Position numbers and translations under genes: made by a program
Assembly: GCF_024582835.1 (NCBI RefSeq)
Contig: NZ_CP102096.1
Span: 1,426,001-1,490,000, forward strand
Length of the DNA stretch: 64,000 nucleotides
From: Vibrio japonicus
GTDB lineage: Bacteria; Pseudomonadota; Gammaproteobacteria; Enterobacterales; Vibrionaceae
Direction: 5' to 3'
Notes under the pieces: generated by a model
What the model was told of the DNA's origin: nothing
Seen by the model: only the letters and a program-made list of their open reading frames with translations
The model's database searches: none
In this document: in pieces, positions 56,593-64,000 of the stretch
Layout of the letters: each line of letters opens with the position of its first letter
Position numbering within the stretch: the stretch's first letter is position 1

Positions 56593-57564
56593 ATGATGAA
56601 GGTACTAAAACCCACTCTGGCAGCATCCATTATTGCCGCAACATTTTCATTCAGTGCTTTGGCAGCAGATTTAGACAAAATCCACTTTCTGATCCCTGGT
56701 GGCGCTGGTGGCGGTTGGGATATGACGGCGCGTGGCACGGGTGACGTACTGGTCAAGTCAGAGATTGTTGACAATGTATCTTTCCAAAACCTGTCGGGTG
56801 GCGGCGGCGGTAAAGCAATCGCACACCTAATCGAAACCGCAGAGCGTCAAGAAGACACCTTAATGGTCAACTCAACGCCAATCGTGGTTCGATCTCTAAC
56901 AGGTATTTTCCCTCAATCTTTCCGCGACCTGACTCCGGTTGCTACAACCATCGCTGATTACGGCGCAATCGTGGCGTCTGCTGACTCAAAGTACAACACG
57001 TGGGAAGACGTGGTAAAAGATTTTGAATCTAACCCTCGCAAAGTCAAAATCGCTGGCGGTTCTGCTCGCGGTAGTATGGACCATTTGGTCGTAGCAGCGG
57101 CGTTTAAAGGCGAAGGTTTTGACGCTAAGCAAGTCCGCTACATTGCCTATGATGCGGGTGGCAAAGCAATGGCAGCCCTACTGTCTGGCGAAACGCAACT
57201 GCTCTCTACTGGCCTAGGTGAAGTACTGGAAATGTCAAAGTCTGGCCAGCTAAAAGTACTGGCTGTGACAGCACCTAAGCGCTTGGAAGCAGCACCAGAT
57301 ATTCCGACTCTGACTGAATACGGTAACGAAACCGTATTTGCGAACTGGCGTGGTTTCTTTGCCGCTCCAGGTGCAAGCCAAGAAAAGATCGACGAATGGA
57401 ATGCGGCTCTGACGAAGATGTACAAAACGGATGAGTGGAAAGTGGTTCGTGACCGCAATGGTTGGATTGACAACTACAAAGCGGATAAAGATTTTTACGC
57501 ATTCCTGGAAGACCAAGAGAAGCAGATGGGCGACCTGATGCGCGAGCTTGGTTTCCTGAAGTAA
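56593..57564 (+). CDS. tctC: Tripartite tricarboxylate transporter, periplasmic binding protein TctC
   Basis: A 323-residue Bug/TctC-family receptor. The signal peptide ends at FSALA, then ADLDKIHFLIPGGAGGGWDM, the usual TctC N-terminus. Later blocks are NLSGGGGGKAIAHLI, KVKIAGGSARGSMDHLVVAA, YIAYDAGGKAMAALLSGETQ and APDIPTLTEYG. It would bind a tricarboxylate such as citrate, or a related organic acid, and hand it to TctAB. AGGA precedes the first of two ATGs. The nearby methylcitrate operon makes C7 tricarboxylates conceivable ligands; no residue proves this. First gene of tctCBA. Confidence 0.93.
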   Translation: MMKVLKPTLAASIIAATFSFSALAADLDKIHFLIPGGAGGGWDMTARGTGDVLVKSEIVDNVSFQNLSGGGGGKAIAHLIETAERQEDTLMVNSTPIVVRSLTGIFPQSFRDLTPVATTIADYGAIVASADSKYNTWEDVVKDFESNPRKVKIAGGSARGSMDHLVVAAAFKGEGFDAKQVRYIAYDAGGKAMAALLSGETQLLSTGLGEVLEMSKSGQLKVLAVTAPKRLEAAPDIPTLTEYGNETVFANWRGFFAAPGASQEKIDEWNAALTKMYKTDEWKVVRDRNGWIDNYKADKDFYAFLEDQEKQMGDLMRELGFLK

Positions 57565-57574
57565 CCCAGTAAAC

Positions 57575-57597
57575 ATGGGCAGACAAACGCTGCCCAT
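57575..57597 (+). terminator. Intercistronic hairpin between tctC and tctB
   Basis: ATGGGCAG and CTGCCCAT pair around ACAAACG, 10 bases after the tctC stop. No T-run follows. As after aapJ, this may favour the binding-protein mRNA over the membrane genes. The remaining gap to tctB, about 160 bases, holds nothing else clear. Confidence 0.65.
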
Positions 57598-57760
57598 ACC
57601 CTTTCGCCGCGTTCGAGATAACTTCAATCTCCTTGTTTATGGCTTTATATAAGCAAACTAGCTGGTTTGACTAGCAGCAAATTGGCTACCTTGTTAATGA
57701 AACATGCTCATTAATCTTCGTACGCGGCCTTTTATTACCTAGAAGCAAATGGAGTTGGAT

Positions 57761-58282
57761 ATGTCAGACTTGCCAACGAACTCTTTCAATACAGGAAATT
57801 TCTTTTCCAAAGAGAACCTCCTATGCCGCGATCGTGTTGGTGCGATGATATTCCTGATCGTCTGCCTATGCTATGGCTACCAAACGACACAAATCCCACT
57901 ATTTCCCGGCGATGAGTACGAACCCTTTACCGCACGCACGTTACCCACTCTACTGACCTTTGCCGGTATTGGATTGTCACTTTTACTGCTTGTCACAGGC
58001 AAACCTGATAAACAAAGCGGCGCTGTAATGGGCTTCAACTGGAAGCTGCTTATTGGTTTCTTAGTGTTGATGGCTTTGTATGGCGTTGGCCTAACCTATT
58101 TAGGTTTTGTTCTGGCAACTGGCTTCTTTTTGCTGGCTGGCTTTTACATCCTTGGTGAAAGACGTAAAAACATTCTGTTTGGCGCTTCATTCCCGTTTGT
58201 CATTGCGTTTTACCTACTGCTGACTCAGGGTTTGGATATCTATCTTGAGCCGGGCATTATTTTCACTATGTGGTCGAACTAA
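57761..58282 (+). CDS. tctB: Tripartite tricarboxylate transporter small membrane subunit TctB
   Basis: A 173-residue protein with four hydrophobic spans (about AMIFLIVCLCYGYQT, LLTFAGIGLSLLLLV, LIGFLVLMALYGVGLTYLGF and FVIAFYLLLTQGLDI). TctB is the small helper of the TctA permease. The ATG at 57761 has GGAG six bases upstream; the in-frame ATG at 57749 has no comparable site. It sits between tctC and tctA, 15 bases before tctA. Confidence 0.9.
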   Translation: MSDLPTNSFNTGNFFSKENLLCRDRVGAMIFLIVCLCYGYQTTQIPLFPGDEYEPFTARTLPTLLTFAGIGLSLLLLVTGKPDKQSGAVMGFNWKLLIGFLVLMALYGVGLTYLGFVLATGFFLLAGFYILGERRKNILFGASFPFVIAFYLLLTQGLDIYLEPGIIFTMWSN

Positions 58283-58297
58283 GGTAAGGAACACAAT

Positions 58298-59824
58298 ATG
58301 TTAGATGGAATCTTACAAGGTCTTTCGACCGCAGTAATGCCAATGAACATCATGATGGTGATCGTTGGCTGTTTCGTGGGTACCTTCATCGGTATGCTTC
58401 CGGGTCTGGGGCCTATATCTGCTATCGCGTTGATGATCCCAATCACTTACGGCTTAGACCCTTCTTCCGGTCTTATCCTAATGGCAGGTGTCTATTACGG
58501 CGCGGTATTCGGCGGATCTACATCTTCAATCCTAATTAACGCTCCGGGTTGTTCTTCAACGGTGGTTACAGCGTTTGACGGCTATCCAATGGCGCAAAAA
58601 GGTCAGGCAGGTAAAGCACTCGCACTGGCAGCCTACTCTTCATTTACTGGTGGTACGCTGTCGGCAATCATGTTGCTTGTTGCAGCACCTGCTTTAGCAA
58701 GTGTGTCACTGAGCTTCCAGTCTTCTGACTACTTTGCACTTATGCTGTTAGGCTTGTCTGCTGTAGCGGCTTTTGCAGGCCCTGGTCAAGTAATCAAAGC
58801 TTGGATGATGACCATTCTTGGTTTGATGCTTTCTACCGTTGGTATTGATAAAGGCGTCGGCGTTGAACGCTTTACCTTTGGTTTAACGGATTTGATGGAT
58901 GGCTTTAGCTTCTTGCTACTTGCGATGGCGACGTTCGCACTCGGTGAAACTTTAATGGGCATTCTAAAGCCTGAGAAAGACACCAGCGCTGAAGAGCAAC
59001 AGAAGATGAGCAACATCGGCAGCATGAAAGTCACCAAAGAAGAGATCAAAGAAGTGGCTCCTGTGTCTATCCGTTCTTCGATTTTAGGTTTCTTTACAGG
59101 CGTACTTCCGGGTGCAGGTGCAACGATCGCGGCGTTCTTGAGCTACGGTATGGAGCGTAACCTAGCGCCAAAAGGTAAAAAAGAAGAATTCGGTAAAGGC
59201 AGCATTCGCGGTCTGGTTGCGCCTGAATCGGCAAACAACGCAGCTTCAAGCGGCTCATTCGTACCACTACTGACACTGGGTATCCCAGGTTCAGGTACGA
59301 CCGCTATTATGCTTGGCGCACTTATCGCGTACGGTATTCAACCAGGTCCACGCCTGTTTGTTGAGCACCCAGATGTCTTCTGGTCGGTCATCATCTCTAT
59401 GTACTTTGGTAACATCGTACTGGTGATTTTGAACCTGCCGCTTATTCCGTACATCTCTAAGCTGTTGGCTGTGCCAAGAACAGTATTGCTTCCGATGATT
59501 TTGTTCTTCTCGATCACTGGCGTTTACCTCGTCTCGTTCAACACCATGGATGTATTTATCATGTTGTTGATTGCGATGGCGGCCATCGCGCTCAGACTGG
59601 CTAACTTCCCACTGGCTCCGCTACTACTTGGTTTTATCTTAGGTGGATTGATGGAAGAAAACCTACGTCGTGCGTTAATGATCAGCGATGGTGAGCTAAG
59701 CTTCCTTTGGGAACGCCCAATCACGTTCACATTCACTGTATTGGCGGTATTAGTACTCGCAAGCCCTATTTTGGTTAAAGTATTTCAAAAACTAAAACCG
59801 ACACCGGTGAAAGTGGAACAGTAA
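58298..59824 (+). CDS. tctA: Tripartite tricarboxylate transporter permease TctA
   Basis: A 508-residue membrane protein with about ten to twelve spans. The N-terminal signature is GTFIGMLPGLGPISAIALMI, then YYGAVFGGSTSSILINAPGC, VTAFDGYPMAQKGQAGKALA, and in the second half TGVLPGAGATIAAFLSYGME, APESANNAASSGSFVPLLTL and GIPGSGTTAIMLGALIAYGI. It is the ion-coupled permease that works with TctB and receptor TctC. Full length; ends the operon at a terminator. No tctDE two-component genes are adjacent. Confidence 0.95.
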   Translation: MLDGILQGLSTAVMPMNIMMVIVGCFVGTFIGMLPGLGPISAIALMIPITYGLDPSSGLILMAGVYYGAVFGGSTSSILINAPGCSSTVVTAFDGYPMAQKGQAGKALALAAYSSFTGGTLSAIMLLVAAPALASVSLSFQSSDYFALMLLGLSAVAAFAGPGQVIKAWMMTILGLMLSTVGIDKGVGVERFTFGLTDLMDGFSFLLLAMATFALGETLMGILKPEKDTSAEEQQKMSNIGSMKVTKEEIKEVAPVSIRSSILGFFTGVLPGAGATIAAFLSYGMERNLAPKGKKEEFGKGSIRGLVAPESANNAASSGSFVPLLTLGIPGSGTTAIMLGALIAYGIQPGPRLFVEHPDVFWSVIISMYFGNIVLVILNLPLIPYISKLLAVPRTVLLPMILFFSITGVYLVSFNTMDVFIMLLIAMAAIALRLANFPLAPLLLGFILGGLMEENLRRALMISDGELSFLWERPITFTFTVLAVLVLASPILVKVFQKLKPTPVKVEQ

Positions 59825-59848
59825 GCTTTTCAACAATAACTAATGACT

Positions 59849-59873
59849 AAAGGGACTTCGGTCCCTTTTTTTG
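59849..59873 (+). terminator. Terminator of tctCBA
   Basis: AAAGGGAC and GTCCCTTT pair around TTCG and run into seven T residues. It lies about 25 bases after the tctA stop. Confidence 0.9.
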
Positions 59874-59955
59874 TGCCTTTGATTCCTTTGAATCATATTG
59901 CTCCACAAACCAATAGAGCATATACTCTAATTTTTCACAATTAGAGAACAATTCC

Positions 59956-61368
59956 ATGTCGATGCGTCCTATTGCTTTGTTGATTGGTTGCTTAGGGTGT
60001 TATGCGCCATTTACGCAAGGCGCAGAAATCAGTTTCGTTCAAGCTTGGCAAGTCTTGCAGCAAGAAAACAACTCACTGGCAGCACAGCGTTCCAATGTTG
60101 AGCGCTACCAACATCTGCAAAACGCGACCGACAATCTTAACCTTCCTTCTATTACTGTTGGTGCAAACTACACGCGCCTAGACACCGATGTGACTGTCTC
60201 CGGTAAACAACTTTTTGAAAGCACTGGTGGCTCTCTGCCGGACGTAAGTGCTATCCCCATTCCCGGTATAGCGAATCTGATCGCCGGCGCGGCGGCAACC
60301 ACATCGACGATTACCGAGCGCAATATTTTCACCTCTTCAATCAGAGCGATTTGGCCGATATTCACGGGTGGTCGCATTAATGCCGCGCAATCCGCAGCTG
60401 AGGGTAAAAAAGCCCAAGCGCAAAGTGAACTGGCGATGGAAACGCAAGCCCGATTTGAAGATTTAAGCAAATATTACTTCTCCGTTTTGCTCGCTGAAGA
60501 GGTGGTTCAAACACGCCAATTGGTTGAACAAGGGCTAACAAAACACAGAGATAACGCACTTAAACTAGAACAACAAGGCCAAATCGCCCGCGTGGAACGC
60601 TTGCAAGCAGAATCCTCGTTGGATCAGGCAACCATCGAGCGAAAAAAAGCGGAAAAAGACCTTGAGATCACTAAGGCTGCCCTCACCCAAATCTTAAATC
60701 AAACATCTGCGGTGGAGCCTTCAGACACCCTGTTCATCAACTCAACACTTCCACCATTGGATGTGTTCGTCGATCGCACATTAGAAACCTATCCCGGCCT
60801 TGATTTACTGGACGCCAAAGAACAGCAAGCGAACAGCCTAATCAAAGCAGAAAAAGGCAAGTACTACCCCGAAGTGTACCTGTATGGCGATTATAGCCTG
60901 CATGAAGATGACTCTCTTGCCAGCCAAATGAAGCCTGATTGGCTGGTGGGCGTCGGTGTGAGTATTCCGTTGATTGAATCAAGTGGACGAACCGACCAAG
61001 TTCGCGCTGCACACAGTGCCGTTTCACAAGTGAAGTACTTAAAAGCGCAAGCCAAGCAGGACTTAAACGTGCTGGTTCAAAAAACCTATCTTGAAGCTCA
61101 ACAAGCACAAGAAGAGGTCAAAGGACTAGCATCTTCTATTTTGCTGGCTGATGAGAATCTCAAACTGAGACAAAAAGCCTTCTCGCAGGGGTTGTCTACA
61201 TCAACTGATGTTGTTGATGCCCAGCTCTACGTTGCCAAAGTACAAACTCAAAAAGCCGCCGCCAGTTTTCACTATTTACTGTCGCTCTCAAAGCTACTTG
61301 CCCTTTCCAGTGAAATGGACGCATTTAGCCAGTATCAAAACAACGCAATCACGATTTCAAACCAGTAA
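59956..61368 (+). CDS. TolC-family outer-membrane protein of an exporter operon
   Basis: A 470-residue outer-membrane channel protein. The signal peptide ends around FTQGAEISF. The helical repeats include NLNLPSITVGANYTRLDTDV, SSIRAIWPIFTGGRINAAQS and the second-half partner YYPEVYLYGDYSLHEDD. It begins a tight plus-strand operon (tolC-like, hlyD-like, two ABC-2 permeases), so it should be the outer-membrane exit of that pump. It differs clearly from the TolC-family protein at 35.5 kb, which sits by the adhesin. Confidence 0.9.
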   Translation: MSMRPIALLIGCLGCYAPFTQGAEISFVQAWQVLQQENNSLAAQRSNVERYQHLQNATDNLNLPSITVGANYTRLDTDVTVSGKQLFESTGGSLPDVSAIPIPGIANLIAGAAATTSTITERNIFTSSIRAIWPIFTGGRINAAQSAAEGKKAQAQSELAMETQARFEDLSKYYFSVLLAEEVVQTRQLVEQGLTKHRDNALKLEQQGQIARVERLQAESSLDQATIERKKAEKDLEITKAALTQILNQTSAVEPSDTLFINSTLPPLDVFVDRTLETYPGLDLLDAKEQQANSLIKAEKGKYYPEVYLYGDYSLHEDDSLASQMKPDWLVGVGVSIPLIESSGRTDQVRAAHSAVSQVKYLKAQAKQDLNVLVQKTYLEAQQAQEEVKGLASSILLADENLKLRQKAFSQGLSTSTDVVDAQLYVAKVQTQKAAASFHYLLSLSKLLALSSEMDAFSQYQNNAITISNQ

Positions 61369-61377
61369 GGACCCAAG

Positions 61378-62355
61378 ATGAACAATGCAAAACCACTTGT
61401 ACTCACGGCTGCTGCGTTAGCCCTTGCATCTTGGGTTGGATACAGCTTTTATCAGGCTTATCAACCTAAGCCGATTCGTTTGCAAGGACAGATTGAATCT
61501 CAGCAATACAGTATTTCGTCGAAAGTCCCGGGACGAATTGATGAAGTCCTCGTTCGTAAAGGCGATGCTATTGAAAAAGGCCAGCTGATTTTTACCATTC
61601 ACAGCCCAGAGATTGAAGCGAAGTTAGAGCAAGCGAAAGCGGGAGAAAAAGCCGCTGATGCACTCGCGATGGAGGCAGAAAAAGGTGCGCGTATTCAACA
61701 GGTACAAGCTGCGAAAGATCAGTGGTTGAAAGCAAAAGCTGCGACGGCGTTGAGAGAGAAAACTTACCTTCGCGTTAATAACCTATTTAAAGATGGCGTT
61801 GTCGCGGAACAAAAACGTGATGAAGCCAAAACACAGTGGGATGCGGCTAAATACACCGAAAGTGCTGCGCTTCAAATGTACCAAATGTCGAAAGAAGGCG
61901 CGCGTAACGAAACCAAAGTCGCCGCCGCAGAAAAAGCGAGAATGGCCGCTGGCGCAGTCGCAGAAGTTGAAGCCTACGCAAAAGATACCTCAATCAAAAG
62001 CTGGTTCAACGGTGAAGTGTCGCAGGTATTGCTACGAAGCGGTGAGTTAGCGCCACAAGGCTTCCCCGTTGTCACTGTGATAGATACTCAAGACTCTTGG
62101 GCGGTATTAAATGTGCGTGAAGACTACTTAAAACACTTTAAGAAGAACACCACATTTAGCGCCTACGTACCAGCGCTAGATAAAGATGTGGATTTTAAAG
62201 TCACGCACATTGCCGCAATGGGAGATTTCGCCACTTGGCGCTCGACAGATGCTTCTCAGGGCTTCGATCTGCGTACTTTTGAAGTTGAAGCTCGCCCGAC
62301 TCAAGCTATTAATGGATTGAGAATGGGTATGAGCTTAGCCGTTCAACTCAACTAG
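61378..62355 (+). CDS. HlyD-family periplasmic adaptor
   Basis: A 325-residue membrane-fusion protein with one N-terminal membrane helix (VLTAAALALASWVGYSF). The barrel-sandwich halves are QYSISSKVPGRIDEVLVRKG, DAIEKGQLIFTIHSPEIEAK and SWFNGEVSQVLLRSGELAPQ, separated by an Ala/Lys-rich coiled-coil (residues about 80-200). It links an inner-membrane pump to TolC. It starts nine bases after the TolC-family gene and ends 11 bases before the permease gene. Confidence 0.92.
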   Translation: MNNAKPLVLTAAALALASWVGYSFYQAYQPKPIRLQGQIESQQYSISSKVPGRIDEVLVRKGDAIEKGQLIFTIHSPEIEAKLEQAKAGEKAADALAMEAEKGARIQQVQAAKDQWLKAKAATALREKTYLRVNNLFKDGVVAEQKRDEAKTQWDAAKYTESAALQMYQMSKEGARNETKVAAAEKARMAAGAVAEVEAYAKDTSIKSWFNGEVSQVLLRSGELAPQGFPVVTVIDTQDSWAVLNVREDYLKHFKKNTTFSAYVPALDKDVDFKVTHIAAMGDFATWRSTDASQGFDLRTFEVEARPTQAINGLRMGMSLAVQLN

Positions 62356-62366
62356 TTGGCAGAGCG

Positions 62367-63563
62367 ATGCGTGAACTTATTACCTCACAGGTTGCGATAA
62401 TCCGCCGCGATAAATGGTTACTCTCCTGCTTAACTTGGATACCGGTTACTTTGGCGATCATGATTTGGGCGATCTTTTCACAAGGGATTGCCCGAGACTT
62501 GCCTATTGGCGTGGTCAACTTAACACCGGGAACACTCTCTCAGCAGTTGATCCGTTACTATGACGCCACATCAACCATGCGAGTGCACAAGCAATATTCA
62601 GATGTCGCCCAAGCAAAAGGTGCACTCGTTCGCGGCGAGATTTACGCCTATGCGGTCATCCCATCTCAGTTTGACAAGTCAATCTATAAACAACTCGCAC
62701 CGCAAGTGAGCGTATATTACAACAGCCAGATGATTTTGGTTGGTAAGCTGCTAAGCTCTGCTTTTACCCAAGCGCAAGGAACCTTTAACGCACAACTAAG
62801 CACCTTAGGCCACCTTTCAAAAGGCGACGCCACACTACTGTCTGCCATGGGTAAAGCGGTGCCGGTTCGCACTCAAATCACGCCACTGTTTAACAAAAAC
62901 TCCAACTACGCACAGTTTCTTGTGCCTGCCATTATTCCTGCTCTCTGGCAAATCGTTGTGGTAGTCAGCACTATTTTGGTGTTGGCCGCTAATCATAGAG
63001 ATAAAGGGCTGCAACCATGGCTTGGTTCATCCCCAGTAAAGTCAGTCGTACATACCCTGCTCCCGTACACAATTGTATTTGCTCTGCAAGGGTTTGCGTT
63101 TTTAGTGTGGTTTTACCTTGGGTTTAAATGGCCAATGAATGGCAGTTTTGCAGTCATTTTGTTTGCGCAGTGGATTACCCTAATCGCGTGTATGATCATG
63201 GGGAGTGCGTTCTTCTTCCTCACCTTAGATCCAGCGCGTGCAATGAGTTTTGCAGGTGCATTTACTGCTCCAAGCTTTGCATTCATGGGAATCACCTTCC
63301 CAGTTACCGATATGAGCAGTCTGGCGCAATGGTGGCGGAGTCTTTTACCCGCTAGCCACTATATAGAGGTTCAAGTGAGCCAAGTGAGTTATGGTCATAC
63401 TTGGGTTCAATCTCTCACTCATTTAGTTCCTATGCTGGGGTATATTCTTCCATTGGCAATCAGCGTGTTATTGATCCACAAGCATTTACAATCTAGCCAA
63501 CACTCTGCAGCCAGTAAGCACGTAAAAGCCAGCAAACAAGCAGCGCTGGAGGAGTCAGTATGA
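62367..63563 (+). CDS. ABC-2 type exporter permease
   Basis: 398 residues with one N-terminal helix (LLSCLTWIPVTLAIMIWAIF), a large periplasmic domain (about 40-185, DLPIGVVNLTPGTLSQQLIR) and five C-terminal helices, including AFTAPSFAFMGITFPVTDMS. This is the ABC-2 / YhhJ layout. It would be an inner-membrane part of the exporter formed with the HlyD- and TolC-family proteins. The substrate is unknown. The stop overlaps the next start by four bases (ATGA), a sign of coupled translation. No ATP-binding protein gene is seen in the window. Confidence 0.88.
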   Translation: MRELITSQVAIIRRDKWLLSCLTWIPVTLAIMIWAIFSQGIARDLPIGVVNLTPGTLSQQLIRYYDATSTMRVHKQYSDVAQAKGALVRGEIYAYAVIPSQFDKSIYKQLAPQVSVYYNSQMILVGKLLSSAFTQAQGTFNAQLSTLGHLSKGDATLLSAMGKAVPVRTQITPLFNKNSNYAQFLVPAIIPALWQIVVVVSTILVLAANHRDKGLQPWLGSSPVKSVVHTLLPYTIVFALQGFAFLVWFYLGFKWPMNGSFAVILFAQWITLIACMIMGSAFFFLTLDPARAMSFAGAFTAPSFAFMGITFPVTDMSSLAQWWRSLLPASHYIEVQVSQVSYGHTWVQSLTHLVPMLGYILPLAISVLLIHKHLQSSQHSAASKHVKASKQAALEESV

Positions 63564-64000
63564 ACTTGCTTACATTGATAAAGTCAGAACTGAAAGCACT
63601 GCTGAGCAATCCTGTTGTGGTACTCACCGTGTTCGGTGGTGTGGTGTTTTATTCATTTCTCTACCCACTGCCGTACAGCAACCAAACGCCACGCGAACAA
63701 CCAATCAGTGTCGTTAACTTGGATATGAGCCAAACCAGCTTTAAACTGGAACGCATGGTAGATGCCACGCCACAAGTCAACGTTGTTCGGCGAGACCACT
63801 CACTCGAACAAGCCCGTAACGCATTCTTAAACGGTGAAATCAGCGGTATTTTGGTTATCCCAGAACACTTCTACAAAGACATTTTATTAGGTAAAAGCCC
63901 CACCCTTGCCTACGCAGGTGACGCTTCCTACTTCTTGGTTTACGGAACCATTGTTGAAGGGTTAGCGAAAGCAGGCGGTACGCTAGCCGCGCAAACCACT
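63560..64000 (+). CDS. Second ABC-2 type permease (partial, cut by window end)
   Basis: 147 codons are visible, starting MNLLTLIKSELKALLSNPVV. An N-terminal helix (VVLTVFGGVVFYSFLYPLPY) precedes a periplasmic domain with PISVVNLDMSQTSFKLERMV and AFLNGEISGILVIPEHFYKD, the same architecture as the preceding gene. The two probably form a heterodimer. GGAG lies about five bases before the ATG, inside the preceding gene. The C-terminal helices and any following ATPase gene lie beyond the window. Confidence 0.88.
   Translation, partial: MNLLTLIKSELKALLSNPVVVLTVFGGVVFYSFLYPLPYSNQTPREQPISVVNLDMSQTSFKLERMVDATPQVNVVRRDHSLEQARNAFLNGEISGILVIPEHFYKDILLGKSPTLAYAGDASYFLVYGTIVEGLAKAGGTLAAQTT

Noticed and set aside
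1..64000. Search for tRNA genes, rRNA, insertion sequences, integrases and prophage genes.
   Set aside because: None could be supported by reading; no transposase or integrase-like protein and no tRNA-like cloverleaf was noticed.

Overview
The window is a gamma-proteobacterial chromosome segment that looks like Vibrio, probably the Harveyi clade (V. parahaemolyticus / alginolyticus / campbellii type). This assignment rests on gene content recalled from memory: a three-gene AapQMP transporter, an AcnD/PrpF-type methylcitrate operon under a GntR regulator, a secreted trypsin-like protease with chitin-binding-like modules, a NUDIX-PAP2 fusion, and a giant LapA/FrhA-like adhesin. Flanking DNA is moderately AT-rich.

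Layout. 0-13 kb is housekeeping: a lone PEP-synthase-like barrel domain, an AroH-type DAHP synthase followed by yajQ, a siroheme synthase lacking most of its methyltransferase half, the amino-acid ABC transporter aapJQMP, a YccA-family membrane protein, tusE, acylphosphatase, a chemoreceptor and rlmI. 13.1-35.1 kb (minus strand) is one enormous type I secreted adhesin. Its N-terminus has a LapA-like retention module with an AAAG candidate LapG site. Its centre is about 59 tandem, nearly identical 309-bp VCBS units. Its C-terminus holds a vWA domain, RTX nonapeptides and a secretion signal. 35.5-40 kb (plus) reads away from it: a TolC-family channel, an OmpA/TSP3 protein, a DUF2750 protein and a TPR-GGDEF diguanylate cyclase. 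Together these resemble a c-di-GMP-controlled surface-adhesion locus. 40-48 kb (minus) holds queC, queE, the NUDIX-PAP2 protein, the protease and an acetyltransferase, and then prpE begins. 45.5-54.2 kb (minus) is the methylcitrate cycle operon: GntR regulator, prpB, prpC, acnD, prpF, prpE. It is preceded by two perfect ATTGTCGACAAT palindromes and a CRP-like site. 54.5-64 kb (plus) holds an M28 aminopeptidase lipoprotein, a tctCBA tripartite tricarboxylate transporter, and a TolC/HlyD/ABC-2 permease exporter operon cut by the window end.

The adhesin array is the outstanding feature. A block of 23 consecutive units (26.3-33.4 kb) keeps an exact 309-bp period. Elsewhere the frame is broken repeatedly, often by the same CCC-to-CC loss, and 18.1-21.3 kb is a scrambled patchwork of deletions. 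I read the gene as probably intact in the cell and the breaks as long-read consensus or assembly errors; genuine array recombination or phase variation is the alternative. The array is about 60% GC by hand count of sample lines, against about 40% in the same gene's unique C-terminal part.

Other points worth following: a TGTCGACA core shared by the prp operators and the tctC upstream region; degenerate catalytic sites in the PAP2 domain and in the PEP-synthase-like protein; and an exporter operon with permeases but no ATPase gene in view. All calls come from reading the sequence and remembered family knowledge; no database search was run.
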